Notes: generated from the letters alone by a model not told the origin. Positions 1 to 9,095 are shown, numbered from the stretch's first letter. The stretch: 64,000 nucleotides of DNA from Chitinophagaceae bacterium (GCA_027486835.1 JAIXOJ010000216.1:41173-105172); one strand, 5' to 3'. Translations and numbers: made by a program.

Positions 1-1245
1 TGGTCCAGGTTTTTGTCGAATGACAGGCTGCTTTTTATTGTATTTGACAATTTCCATGTTGTGCTTGGTTAGGTAGTTAGAGTCTAGCTTCATTGCTGGC
101 AAAACTTCTTTTTTTACAATTTCTTCGGTAACATTCCAATAAGGGCTGAAAACAATATACCTAAGATTGCCATTGAATATGACGGTGTTATTTGCTGCAG
201 TACCAACCACTACATCCATACTAAAGCTATGTTTTCCAGAATCGTAGAAATGCAAGGCATATTCTGGAATATTCACTACAATGCGGGGTTCGTTGGATTT
301 TTCGGGAAGTAGCCACCTTGCCCTTTCTAAGTTAATAACCATTTTCTCTATAAGGGAATCGATTGGTTTGTTTAGTTCATGCATGGTTGATTTACCAATT
401 ACCCCGTTAGGTTTTAAGCCCATGCGGCCTTGAAATTGTTTAACTGCATGAAATAAACTAGAATCGAAACGACGAGAAGAATCTTTCATGGGTAAATCTC
501 CCAGCAGAAAGAGCCTTTCTTTTATCAGTGCTATCGTTTTGCTTTTATTTCCTTTCCGATAATAAGTACGTGTCATGCGTATGGAATCCCATGATTGTTC
601 TTTTTTTAGTTGATAATACTTTACTAAATACTTTTCTATTAAGCGATATTGAACATGGAGGGGCTCTGTTTCTTCTAAACTTTTTTGTGGAAGCACATGA
701 ATCATTGTATCGAGTGTGCGAACTAGATCCACGTGTTTTCTTGGGATGAACCAGCCCATCTCTTTTAAATCAATAATGCCACCTGCATACACTTTGGTGG
801 AATAGTTGAAGAATTGGCCTGTTAACTGCAATTCTGTATTTAAAGCAATACTATCTGATATTTTTTTTGCAGTGAGTGTACCTATTTGTTGCTCGTAAAA
901 ATCTTTTAGTCTAGTATTAAAAATACTGCTGTCGTTTAAATTATCTATTATGTTGCTTTGGAGTTTGTAGAATTTGTGGGCTTGCTGAACCAACCCATTG
1001 CTATCATACCATACATATTTGAAGTTGCGTTTCTGGTAGAAAGCAAAGTATTGGTCAGAAAACTTTTTAAGCGAATCATTTCTGTTTAAAAAATTAGCAA
1101 GAGCCGTGCTATCAAAAAGAAGCTTAAAATGGGTAGTATCTATTTGCGTTTTTGTGGTGGTTTTGGGATCTACTTTTTTGGAACAATGCCAAGAAAATAG
1201 TATCAAAGAGGTAAAAAAGATGGCGATTGATGCAATTTTTTTCAT
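1..1245 (-). CDS. L,D-transpeptidase (YcbB/LdtD-like), 3' end outside window
   Basis: Seen: the minus-strand frame is open from ATG at 1243-1245 to the window edge (415 codons, no stop). The N-terminus (MKKIASIAIFFTSLILFSWHC) is a signal peptide ending in a lipobox-like Cys21, so this is probably a lipoprotein. A peptidoglycan-binding-like segment (AVKQFQGRMGLKPNGVIGKS) lies near residues 270-290. The start of a YkuD catalytic domain (PRIVVNIPEYALHFY, then FSPYWNVTEEIVKKE) follows. Known: this order, a scaffold domain, then PG-binding, then YkuD, is that of periplasmic LdtD enzymes, which make 3-3 peptidoglycan crosslinks with a Cys nucleophile. That Cys lies beyond the window, so activity cannot be judged. 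No partner gene is on the same strand immediately upstream. Confidence 0.85.
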   Translation of the reverse strand, partial: MKKIASIAIFFTSLILFSWHCSKKVDPKTTTKTQIDTTHFKLLFDSTALANFLNRNDSLKKFSDQYFAFYQKRNFKYVWYDSNGLVQQAHKFYKLQSNIIDNLNDSSIFNTRLKDFYEQQIGTLTAKKISDSIALNTELQLTGQFFNYSTKVYAGGIIDLKEMGWFIPRKHVDLVRTLDTMIHVLPQKSLEETEPLHVQYRLIEKYLVKYYQLKKEQSWDSIRMTRTYYRKGNKSKTIALIKERLFLLGDLPMKDSSRRFDSSLFHAVKQFQGRMGLKPNGVIGKSTMHELNKPIDSLIEKMVINLERARWLLPEKSNEPRIVVNIPEYALHFYDSGKHSFSMDVVVGTAANNTVIFNGNLRYIVFSPYWNVTEEIVKKEVLPAMKLDSNYLTKHNMEIVKYNKKQPVIRQKPGP

Positions 1246-1667
1246 GTACCGTTAGTTTTGGTTTAGCGAAAATACGGGGTTATCCACATTTCGTTTGGCG
1301 GTTATTAACATTTTTGATGCCAAAAATGAAAATCGCCAAAAGTTTTTTGCTTTTTGAAGAAAAAACCCTATTGCATTCATGATGCTAACTATCCATGTAT
1401 GTGTATTGGTTGGCTACAGAAGCATGTGGAAAAAAATCACAACCTTGTGTGTGTGTATGAATTTGGGTTAAATGCTAGTATGTATGATATTGAATACTGT
1501 TTAAACAATTGTAGCTGAACATTGATTTTTTCGTGAAATAGTTTTTCTATTGAATGCACATCTATAGATTGTTTCGCTTATACCCTCAGTCTTAATTTAG
1601 AAAACATAAAAGGGCAGGATTGCTAATAGAAATCTTGCCCTTTTTATCCAATAAGCACTCGTTTATT
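1246..1667. other. Intergenic region without a gene
   Basis: This AT-rich 420-bp gap lies upstream of the L,D-transpeptidase and downstream of the SDR gene. Apart from the terminator hairpin at 1611-1645 I see no ORF with coding character and no RNA gene. Confidence 0.6.
1611..1645 (-). terminator. Rho-independent terminator of the SDR gene
   Basis: Read on the minus strand, GGGCAAGATT pairs with AATCCTGCCC (one bulge) around a short loop and is followed by TTTTATG. It starts about 25 bases past the SDR stop codon. Confidence 0.7.
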
Positions 1668-2438
1668 TTATCCTCCTTTATACATGACCGTGCCATTAGC
1701 TTGCGAGGTGCAGGTAACCACAAGGTCATTAATGCAAACATGTGCTGGCAATGAGGCACAGTAATAAGCAATGTCAGCTATGTCCTCGGCGTGTAAAGGA
1801 GTATATCCTTCGTATACCAAAGCAGCTTTTGATTCATCCCCTTTGTAACGCACTACTGAAAATTCAGTATCTGCTGAGCCGGGATGAATGGCTGTTACTT
1901 TTATTTTGTGGGGCAATAAATCGATGCGCATTCCTTTGCTTATAGCATCTACGGCATGTTTGCTGGCGCAATAAACACTGCCGTCTTTGTACACTTCTTT
2001 TCCTGCAATAGAGCCTAAGTTAATGATATGCCCCTTTTTGTTGGGAATCATCAGTGGCAGTACGGCCTTGCTTACATACAAAAGTCCTTTTACATTGGTA
2101 TCGAGCATCGTTTCCCAATCGTCCATGTTGGCATTATCAAAACTATCCCTGCCCAAGGCCAAACCTGCATTATTAATCAACACATCAATACTTCGCCAAT
2201 CCTCTGGTAAAGAAGCTACTGCATCCGCAACTGCTTGTTTGTCCTGAACATCAAAAACCAAAGGCAACACTTTTGCTTGGTATTGGCTACTCAATGTCTC
2301 GCTTATCAACGCTAGCTTTTCGCTTCTTCTGCCAGTAATTATACATTGATACCCCTCCTTGGCAAATCTTTCTGCTATTGCCTTGCCAAAGCCAGAAGTG
2401 GCTCCGGTAATCATCACTATCTTTTTTTCATTCATCAT
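1668..2438 (-). CDS. SDR family oxidoreductase (YdfG-like)
   Basis: This is a classical short-chain dehydrogenase of 256 residues. Seen: the dinucleotide-binding glycine motif TGATSGFG is near residues 11-18, and TGRR after beta-2 suggests an NADP preference. NNAG lies near residue 90, and the catalytic Ser and YxxxK (YCASK) near residues 142-160. Known: the closest well-characterised shape is YdfG, the NADP-dependent 3-hydroxy acid/serine dehydrogenase. The real substrate cannot be deduced. Two tandem ATGs open the gene (MMNEKK), and either could be used. A terminator follows at 1611-1645, so it is probably monocistronic. Confidence 0.88.
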   Translation of the reverse strand: MMNEKKIVMITGATSGFGKAIAERFAKEGYQCIITGRRSEKLALISETLSSQYQAKVLPLVFDVQDKQAVADAVASLPEDWRSIDVLINNAGLALGRDSFDNANMDDWETMLDTNVKGLLYVSKAVLPLMIPNKKGHIINLGSIAGKEVYKDGSVYCASKHAVDAISKGMRIDLLPHKIKVTAIHPGSADTEFSVVRYKGDESKAALVYEGYTPLHAEDIADIAYYCASLPAHVCINDLVVTCTSQANGTVMYKGG

Positions 2439-2440
2439 TT

Positions 2441-2480
2441 GTAAGTTGTAAGTATTAAGTCCTAGGTTGTAGGTAGGTAA
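2441..2480. repeat. Dispersed GTAAGTTGTAAGTATTAAG-type repeat
   Basis: A short element built on TAAGTTGTAAGTATTA followed by AGGTTGTAGGTAGG. It sits directly 5' of the SDR start codon. Related copies lie at about 15088-15130 (inverse orientation), 35954-35970, 57631-57692 and 62335-62360. Confidence 0.6.
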
Positions 2481-2528
2481 GCTTGTGGAAACTACCTATT
2501 AATAGCCAAGTCAACCTTTTTCAGGGAT

Positions 2529-5225
2529 TTATTTGGCAATCAGCACAAACGTGCCTTTTCTGGTAATCCGTTGCCCCAAGTAGTTCCACCCACTAACGGT
2601 GTAAACATAAGTACCCGTTTGCTGTGGTTTGCCTTTATAATTACCATCCCACCCCTTTTCTATGTCACTGGTGGAATAAAGCAATTGCCCAAGCCTATTG
2701 AACACAGAGAAATTCTCTAACTTAAAAATGCCCACAGGAATGGGTTTTTCTATATCGTTCAATCCATCGCCATTGGGGGTAAAAGCGGTGGGTACGAAAA
2801 TATCAGGAGGGGTTTTATATACCACTACTCGCATGGAGTCTAGTGCATAACAACCTTCGGGGGTTGATGCCCTTGCGATGTAGGTAATGGTATCGATGTA
2901 TTTAGCCAAAGTGGCAATGGGGTTGCGAATTTTATTGTTGTTGAGCCCAATAGAGGGTGTCCAAAAGAATGAAGTAGTGGCCGAATCTACATTTCCATCA
3001 ATTTTTAATTGCAATGGCTGGTCGGCTACCACCACTGTGTCGTTTCCTATAGCAATATTCACTTTGGGTACGATTGTAACCTTTACAGTATCTGTAATAA
3101 TCTTAGGACAGGCATTTGTGCCAAGGTAGCGTGCAGTAAGTAGGTAAGTAGTAGTGGTGTCAGTTGCAATAAAAGGTCTAAAGTTGGTACTATCCGCACC
3201 CACCAGTTTATTAGCAGGTGACCAAACTACTTTATTGCCTTCGCCATAGCCAAGCAATTGCAAAGGACTTCCAAAACACAATACTGTATCCCTAGCAGCG
3301 ATAGCTACAGGATAAGGATATACTTTTACTAAAGCCCCATCTGTAGCAAAACAACGCTTACCCAATTGTGCAGTTACGTAATATCCTGTGGGGTTTTGCG
3401 ATGGTATAACCGTAGGATTTCTTACGGAGCTTACTTTTTCTAGCGGATTACTGCTTTTCCAAGTAAACTTTTGCCCTAGACCTTTTGCATACAATTGAAT
3501 AGGATCTGTTAAACAAGCTATGGTGTCGGGGCCAACTTTCACCGAAATGGACTTGACCACGTTTACCTTAATAGAATCGTCATTAACACACCCTTTATTG
3601 AACAGGCTTACATAATACATGGTGGTATCGGTGGGAAAAATGGTAGGGTTGGACAATGTGGTATTGTTCATAAACTTTCTTGGTGACCATGTAAATGCAC
3701 CAGTGCCAAATGCTTCTAACTGCACTGTATCTAAATAGCAAATAGTTGTATCTTTTGCTGGAAGATAAAGGGAGGGCTTGTCAATTACCTGAATCACTTT
3801 TACCATTGTATCTAAGCATCCAAAAGTATTGGAGGCAATGAGCGTAACGGTTTTTTTGCCCAAAGTAGGATAGAGGTATGAAATGTATTTAGCAGTAGAA
3901 GTATCGGTAGTAACGGTGGGTTCACCCAAGTCCCAATTCCACGAAGTAACTTTTCCAAATTTGGAATAGCTGGTATCCTTAAACACATAAGGGTTTAAAA
4001 TACAACTACTATCTACGGTGAAATCTGCCGTGAACCCTGGATATACTTTTACGATGGCCTTCGCCGAATCAACGCACACAATAGATCCATTTCCCGAGGT
4101 CACGGTAAGGGTAAGGTTATAGCTGCCTGTGTCGGGATAAGTGTGGGTAGGCGTGGGCAGTGTAGATACATTAGAAGCGGCACTACTCGTGTCGCCAAAA
4201 GTCCATAGATACGTCTTAATATTTGTAGCCGTAGATTCGTTAAAGAACGAAAATGTAAGGTCGTTACAGTTGGTATAGGCTGGTTTTAAATCTGCAGCGG
4301 AAATAGAACAATTGGCCACCGTAACATGGATTTCCTTTTTGGTAGAGCCAATGTTTATCCCATTTCTAAACTCTAAAACACATACGGAGAGTACATATTC
4401 GCCTGTAATGGGGGGTGCTTTACCCGAAATAATTCCTGTTTTGCTATCAATAACCACCGATGGTCCCAATGGGCTTGTGCCAGTATAAGTAGGTGTGTTG
4501 TAAGGTACAGAGGTAAATGGCGGTGCAGATGGCGAAGTTGGTTTGGGCCCTATACCGTTAGGCTCTGAGCTTGCTGCATTCGTGCCGCCTGTTAATCCAT
4601 TGCAAAAAGTATAAACCAGCGAATCACCCAAATCTTTATCTATTGCACCAAAATCTATAGTAAAAGGAGCTTTAAAGCAAATAAGTGCCGTGTCTTTCTG
4701 CGCAAATACAGGGCTGCTGTTGTTTCTAAACGAGATGCCGTTGATAATACCCGGAATTCTGTTGGAATAGGTAACGCCCACGTCACCAGAGTTGATGATA
4801 TTTTCAATGCCGTTGATTCTGCAACACCGCTGCACGGCTAAGATGTAGCCAGCAGGATTGTCCGTCAGCTCCACCACTGTTTCGTACTTGTTAATCAAAT
4901 AACACACTGCTGGTTTAGGAAATATGCAGCCACTATACGTACGCTTGTTTAAGATAACCGACCCATTCACCACAGAGTCAATGTCTTTTAAAATAACTAG
5001 TTGATTCGTGCCTGCATCAAATATGCCTAATGTGGCTTTGTCATCTATTTGTGGGCCAATAGAACCACAATCCAAATATTGGCGGATGGTTATTTTGTAG
5101 GAAGAGGTATTGGGTAGGGAACCAGGCCCTAGGTATTCATACTGAATCCACCCCCCCTTTAGATGTCGGGCATTAGCTGCTAGCCCGATACTGAATAGCG
5201 TAAGTAGTAAAATAAGTTTCTTCAT
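2529..5225 (-). CDS. Large PKD-domain surface protein with T9SS type B sorting domain
   Basis: An 898-residue exported protein. Seen: a signal peptide (MKKLILLLTLFSIGLAANA), then the HLKGGWIQYEYLGPG opening common to Bacteroidota gliding-motility-associated proteins. Two PKD-like domains lie at roughly residues 310-385 (YLWTFGDTSS, then HTYPDTGSYNLTLTV) and 395-475. Several about 85-residue Ig-like modules with a repeated VGPDTIACL / RDTVLCFGSPLQL pattern follow. The last about 90 residues read FVPTAFTPNGDGLNDI, FNRLGQLLY and GWDGNYKGKPQQTGTYVY. Known: this C-terminus is the gliding motility-associated/T9SS type B signal that exports and anchors proteins at the cell surface. A role in adhesion or carbohydrate contact is inference. 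Confidence 0.9.
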   Translation of the reverse strand: MKKLILLLTLFSIGLAANARHLKGGWIQYEYLGPGSLPNTSSYKITIRQYLDCGSIGPQIDDKATLGIFDAGTNQLVILKDIDSVVNGSVILNKRTYSGCIFPKPAVCYLINKYETVVELTDNPAGYILAVQRCCRINGIENIINSGDVGVTYSNRIPGIINGISFRNNSSPVFAQKDTALICFKAPFTIDFGAIDKDLGDSLVYTFCNGLTGGTNAASSEPNGIGPKPTSPSAPPFTSVPYNTPTYTGTSPLGPSVVIDSKTGIISGKAPPITGEYVLSVCVLEFRNGINIGSTKKEIHVTVANCSISAADLKPAYTNCNDLTFSFFNESTATNIKTYLWTFGDTSSAASNVSTLPTPTHTYPDTGSYNLTLTVTSGNGSIVCVDSAKAIVKVYPGFTADFTVDSSCILNPYVFKDTSYSKFGKVTSWNWDLGEPTVTTDTSTAKYISYLYPTLGKKTVTLIASNTFGCLDTMVKVIQVIDKPSLYLPAKDTTICYLDTVQLEAFGTGAFTWSPRKFMNNTTLSNPTIFPTDTTMYYVSLFNKGCVNDDSIKVNVVKSISVKVGPDTIACLTDPIQLYAKGLGQKFTWKSSNPLEKVSSVRNPTVIPSQNPTGYYVTAQLGKRCFATDGALVKVYPYPVAIAARDTVLCFGSPLQLLGYGEGNKVVWSPANKLVGADSTNFRPFIATDTTTTYLLTARYLGTNACPKIITDTVKVTIVPKVNIAIGNDTVVVADQPLQLKIDGNVDSATTSFFWTPSIGLNNNKIRNPIATLAKYIDTITYIARASTPEGCYALDSMRVVVYKTPPDIFVPTAFTPNGDGLNDIEKPIPVGIFKLENFSVFNRLGQLLYSTSDIEKGWDGNYKGKPQQTGTYVYTVSGWNYLGQRITRKGTFVLIAK

Positions 5226-5402
5226 AATCTAATAATTATAATAGCCAATACATCTATAAACAAGGATGTATGTAGATGCTGTTTTAATACACAAAGAGCT
5301 GCAAAGCTGTTTATATGTTGTATGGTTAAAGTGGAATGTAATAATAATTTAACAATACTACATCATTTGCAACAGCGCCATACAGGAATTAACTAGCCCT
5401 AA

Positions 5403-6224
5403 TTATTGAATGGTTTCTAAATAAGCAGTGATAAATGGATTCACTTTTTCCGTTGCTTCCCACATGCCCATATGTGCCGTTTGGGGCAATACAAGCAGAT
5501 GGCAGATATGGGGCATTTGTGCTTGTTGCAATAAATCTTGCAAAGGCACCACGGTATCCTCCTCCCCAGCAATCATCAAAACAGGCACTTGGCTAGCCTT
5601 CAGCACAGCCGTTCTGTCTGGCCGTTCTTTTATGGCCGTGTAATACCATTGTAATATTTGGGTGTCAAACTGTTGGGCCGCTTCCACCAAAACAGCCACT
5701 CGCGCCTGTTCCTGCTGCCTAAAAGGGGAGGCAAATAAATTAGGGATACTGGTTTTTAAAAAAGAGTAACCGCCAAATTCGCCCATTAAAGCAATGGCTT
5801 TGTTGCGTTTTTCTTTTCGCTCTGGGGTATCGGTATACGCTGTGGAATGTACCAAGCCAAAGCCCTTTAAACAACTCGAATACAGGTCTGCGAATGCCAA
5901 GGTTATATATCCGCCCATGCTATGCCCCAGCACTACCACCTGTTCTATACCTAAATGATCCAGCAATGCTTTGGCTATGTGGGCATAAAAATCAATATTA
6001 CAGAGCGATGTTTTTTGCGCTTCAGAAAGGCTATCTACCTCAACAGCCGACTGACCAGAACCCGGCCAATCGATACGTATGATTTTGCAATATTGCTCCA
6101 AGGCCGGCAACTGGTATTGCCACACCCCACTGTCTTCCCCAAACCCATGCAACAGCAACAGCGGCAGCCCCGCACCAGAAATATGATAATGGATAGAAAA
6201 CCCCGCATACTCAAAACTATTCAT
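5403..6224 (-). CDS. Alpha/beta hydrolase
   Basis: A 273-residue alpha/beta-hydrolase fold enzyme. Seen: the oxyanion-side HGFGED is near residues 26-31. The nucleophile elbow GHSMGG has Ser102. An acid follows in MIAGEEDTVVP near residue 225, and the catalytic His is in QTAHMGMWE near residue 250. No signal peptide is visible, so it is probably cytoplasmic. Known: such proteins are esterases, lipases or C-C hydrolases, and specificity cannot be read from sequence. The gene is alone on the minus strand, with a tandem array directly upstream (6301-6600). Confidence 0.88.
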   Translation of the reverse strand: MNSFEYAGFSIHYHISGAGLPLLLLHGFGEDSGVWQYQLPALEQYCKIIRIDWPGSGQSAVEVDSLSEAQKTSLCNIDFYAHIAKALLDHLGIEQVVVLGHSMGGYITLAFADLYSSCLKGFGLVHSTAYTDTPERKEKRNKAIALMGEFGGYSFLKTSIPNLFASPFRQQEQARVAVLVEAAQQFDTQILQWYYTAIKERPDRTAVLKASQVPVLMIAGEEDTVVPLQDLLQQAQMPHICHLLVLPQTAHMGMWEATEKVNPFITAYLETIQ

Positions 6225-6300
6225 TGCTATTAAATATTGATTTCGGGTAAAAATAACTGCTAATGAATTTCGGAAGGTTTAATTAGCCGATGCATTACCG

Positions 6301-6600
6301 AATTTGGGGTTTCTCAAGTTGAAATACCCTGCGCCAGCCGGAAATGGGGTTTCACAACTTGTGAAACTTTGCGCCAGCCGGAAATGGGGTTTCACAACTT
6401 GTGAAACCTTGTGCCAGCCGGAAATGGAGTTTCACAACTTGTGAAACCTTGTGCCAGCCGGAAATGGGGTTTCACAACTTGTGAAACCTTGCGCCAGCCG
6501 GAAATGGGGTTTCACAAGTTGTGAAACCTTGTGCCAGCCGGAAATGGGGTTTCACAAGTTGTGAAACCTTGCGCCAACCAGAAATGGGGATTCGCAGCAA
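6301..6600. repeat. 40-bp tandem array, each unit holding a 21-bp palindrome
   Basis: Seven 40-bp units plus a 20-bp remnant run in exact register from 6301. Unit 1 is degenerate, units 2-7 are 90-100% alike, and the last ends at 6580. Each core unit holds GGTTTCACAA-N-TTGTGAAACC, a 10-bp stem around one central base, then a spacer TTGYGCCAGCCGGAAATGG. The central base is C in units 2-5 and G in units 6-7. The array ends about 255 bp before a DUF6261-like gene. The unit length is not a multiple of 3 and no gene reads through it, so it is not coding. It resembles neither a CRISPR array (spacers are identical) nor a known attachment site. Confidence 0.95.
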
Positions 6601-6854
6601 GAGAAAATGCTCTGTTTCCTTGAATTTGCTGGATTTTAGCTTTGGAACCTAAAAAATAGTTATGCTCAATATGCATTGAATATTTTTATGCAAATTGCTA
6701 TGAGTTGTAGTAAAAAACAACGGTTTTAAGCACTTTTAATAGGAGTATTTTCTATTTTGGAAAAAAACTAAAAAATGGCTCTAATTATTTGCTCATTTAC
6801 AGGCCACCCATTTATTTTGCAAGCATCATTTAATAATCTAAAAAACTATTTTTT

Positions 6855-7613
6855 ATGTACAATACTTTGCATTACGCAAATTTAACCGCATCTCAATTTG
6901 TTGATTTTTTATTTCGAATCCTTAGTATTCTAAACTTAACAGACCTCGCAAAACTGAAAATAAAAAAGAGGTACAATGTTTTGAATGCCATATTCATTAA
7001 GCTAAATGAAGCTTATAAAGAGGAACAAGCATTAGCCGAAACCAAAGAAATTAGATCGTTAGAAAATAGAAGGGACAGAGCAATAAGGGGCTTTTCTAAG
7101 TATATTGATGGGTTGATTTTAAGCCCCAAAGCCAACATTGCTAGTGCAGCACTTTTACTCAAGAACTTTTTACGCAATTTAAGTCCCAATATTGCCAAAG
7201 AAGATTATGCTAGCGAGTCTTCTATCTTGAGAAAAGTATATGATGCTTACCTAAATAATACAGAAATAAAAGCGGCAATTATTACTATAGCTGCGCAAGA
7301 TTGGTTAACAGAAATTAATGATGCCAATACTGCTTTTGAAAATAAATATGCTGCTCGTACAATTGTTATTTCCACTAATAATAACAAGGAATCATTTACT
7401 CAATTAAGGCCAAAGGCATTTGAAGCCTATAAAAAAGTTTTAAAAATTATTGATTCACGCTATGATGTGGCCTTAGATGAAGAAGTAGATGGAACAGACT
7501 ATTTGAATTTAATTAACCAAATAAATGCTACGATAGACCAGGCTGAGCAAATAATTGCATCCACCCAGCCACACACTAAACCAACCACCCCACCAACCAC
7601 TCCTGGTCTTTAA
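6855..7613 (+). CDS. DUF6261-like hypothetical protein
   Basis: A 252-residue, predominantly helical, soluble protein without a signal peptide. Seen: a central ENRRDRAIRGFSKYIDGL segment, then an about 100-residue helical part (SILRKVYDAYLNNTEIKAAI), and a Thr/Pro-rich tail (TKPTTPPTTPGL). Known: the pattern of a charged helix with RDxAxRGF followed by alternating helices resembles the Bacteroidota-specific DUF6261 family. This is from memory of the family and has no assigned function. It is preceded by the 40-bp array and followed by a strong hairpin at 7632-7667, so it looks like a self-contained array-plus-gene unit. Confidence 0.75.
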   Translation: MYNTLHYANLTASQFVDFLFRILSILNLTDLAKLKIKKRYNVLNAIFIKLNEAYKEEQALAETKEIRSLENRRDRAIRGFSKYIDGLILSPKANIASAALLLKNFLRNLSPNIAKEDYASESSILRKVYDAYLNNTEIKAAIITIAAQDWLTEINDANTAFENKYAARTIVISTNNNKESFTQLRPKAFEAYKKVLKIIDSRYDVALDEEVDGTDYLNLINQINATIDQAEQIIASTQPHTKPTTPPTTPGL

Positions 7614-7631
7614 TTAATCATAAATTTAACT

Positions 7632-7667
7632 ACAACCGCCCGATAGTTCTATCTATCGGGCGGTTGT
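7632..7667 (+). terminator. Strong hairpin, likely terminator of the DUF6261-like gene
   Basis: ACAACCGCCCGATAG and CTATCGGGCGGTTGT form a perfect 15-bp stem with loop TTCTAT, 18 bases after the stop codon. The downstream tract (GTTTGTGGGG) is only weakly T-rich, so termination is probable but not textbook. Confidence 0.7.
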
Positions 7668-7743
7668 GTTTGTGGGGGGGAGCTTTTGTAGTTGGTGTTT
7701 TTTTGACATGTTTAAGAGGACATACATTTGGGTGTTTAAGAAG

Positions 7744-8124
7744 ATGAGCTTGGAATATTTTATTCAAGATAATTTTAGAACAAAATTTATGAAATCAAAT
7801 ATTTGGATAGAAAAAGGTTGGGGTGAAGTAGTTGACTACGCAACATTTAAAGACATTGATACAGCTATAGAAGAAATAATCAATCAAGATGAAGAACACG
7901 GAGCTTTTTGGATTGGGAATTTGGAAAATGAATATGTCCTAGAAGTTCACAAAAATCTAGACCTTTTCTTTGTTTATGGAGAAAATCAAAATGAACAACT
8001 ACAAATCAACCTTAATAATTGGGAAGATGTAAAAAAGATTTTTGAATTTTATTTTGAAAATGAATTTGAAAAGTTAAAAAATGAACTTGAGATGAGACAA
8101 CATACTTATAAAAAAATATCATAG
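7744..8124 (+). CDS. Hypothetical acidic protein
   Basis: I do not recognise this protein. The frame is open from 7666, but a start there would overlap the terminator stem. ATG at 7744 (MSLEYFIQDN) gives a 126-residue product that is a better choice. It is rich in aromatic and acidic residues (ENEYVLEVHKNLDLFFVYGE, then a helical NNWEDVKKIFEFYFENEFEK tail), with no signal peptide or membrane segment. Small acidic proteins of this shape include immunity proteins of toxin systems, but no toxin is adjacent, so that is only a possibility. The next gene follows 7 bp downstream in the same direction and is probably co-transcribed. Confidence 0.6.
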   Translation: MSLEYFIQDNFRTKFMKSNIWIEKGWGEVVDYATFKDIDTAIEEIINQDEEHGAFWIGNLENEYVLEVHKNLDLFFVYGENQNEQLQINLNNWEDVKKIFEFYFENEFEKLKNELEMRQHTYKKIS

Positions 8125-8131
8125 TGCTAAA

Positions 8132-8677
8132 ATGAGAAGAAGTTTTGTAATTATAACAATGGCAATTATAATTATTAGTCTATTAGGGCTCATTATTTTA
8201 AGTAAAAGCTTAAACTTAAGTGGTGGCTACATAATAAAAGATGTCTCAAAAAATAAATCACTAATCGTTGAAAACGATACTACTAAAGCAATTAGGTTTT
8301 GCATTAGCTATGCAATTGATAGCACACATATGCCTTCAGTTTATGAGTCTCTTAAGGAAAGTATTTTTTGTGATTCAATATTACTTACTTCAAATACCAT
8401 CCCTTTAAAGTATTTACCCTCTCAAGTCGACTCATTTTCATTTAAAATAATGAAAGAGAAGGAAATTGAGCATATTCTACTTTCTATGCCAGATGAAGCT
8501 GATCCTCCTAATTATTTATGTGTAAGGGGTTTTGAAAAAACGGGGAATACATTTACAGTTACATTAGTAAGTATTAGTTCTGGAATGTTCCCTAGTGGTG
8601 GGGGTTCATTATACGAAATTGAGAAAGTGTCAAATACTTTTAGATTAATTTCTAGTTCAAGCAGTAGTATCAACTAA
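8132..8677 (+). CDS. Hypothetical single-pass membrane or exported protein
   Basis: I do not recognise this 181-residue product. Seen: an N-terminal hydrophobic segment (residues 5-25, VIITMAIIIISLLGLIILSK) acts as a membrane anchor or uncleaved signal. A predicted beta-rich extracytoplasmic part follows, ending in a Ser-rich tail (LISSSSSSIN). The gene lies 7 bp behind the preceding hypothetical gene, so the two probably form a two-gene operon. Confidence 0.6.
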   Translation: MRRSFVIITMAIIIISLLGLIILSKSLNLSGGYIIKDVSKNKSLIVENDTTKAIRFCISYAIDSTHMPSVYESLKESIFCDSILLTSNTIPLKYLPSQVDSFSFKIMKEKEIEHILLSMPDEADPPNYLCVRGFEKTGNTFTVTLVSISSGMFPSGGGSLYEIEKVSNTFRLISSSSSSIN

Positions 8678-8712
8678 AAAACCAATGCATATATTTTAGT
8701 TTATAAATCCCC

Positions 8713-9024
8713 CTACCCCACCAACTGCTTCACCAACGCTATATAAGTATCAACTCCATCTTTTATTTCTGATAGGTAAATAAATTCATCAGCGGTATGG
8801 CTTCTTGCACTATCGCCCGGGCCCATCTTGAGGGTAGCGAAAGGCATTAATGCTTTGTCGCTCGTAGTGGGCGAGCCATAATAGCCTTTGCCCAAAGCAA
8901 TTCCAGCCTTCACCAAAGGGTGGTCAAGCGCAATAGATGTGGATTTCATGCGGGTGGTTCTAGGCTTGAATTGGCTTTTTAAATGCTGTTGTAAGATGCC
9001 TAATATTTCATCAAAACTGTACAA
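8713..9024 (-). pseudogene. 3' fragment of an M20 peptidase (ArgE/LysK-like)
   Basis: Seen: about 100 C-terminal residues of an M20-family metallohydrolase, with ALGKGYYGSPTTSDKALM and KMGPGDSARSHTADEFIYL, the dimer- and metal-site end of acetylornithine or succinyl-diaminopimelate deacylases. The first about 260 residues, including the main catalytic domain, are absent. Upstream the frame meets TAG inside the palindrome at 9033-9066, so the break coincides with that element. The nominal start is TTG and unlikely to be used. It is a dead remnant, not a short gene. Confidence 0.85.
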
Positions 9025-9032
9025 TATTTCAA

Positions 9033-9066
9033 AATCCTATAAGGTTTCTAAAAACCTTATAGGATT
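9033..9066. repeat. Palindromic element (15-bp stem), family copy 1
   Basis: AATCCTATAAGGTTT and AAACCTTATAGGATT form a perfect stem around CTAA. A second family member is at 31830-31862, where four paired positions differ in a compensated way. It abuts the broken end of the M20 fragment. Confidence 0.85.
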
Positions 9067-9095
9067 AAGTAGGGCGTAGGAATTTTCAAACACAT

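Noticed and set aside
6301..6600. CRISPR array
   Set aside because: The 19-base segments between palindromes are nearly identical from unit to unit, so they are not spacers. No cas gene is nearby.
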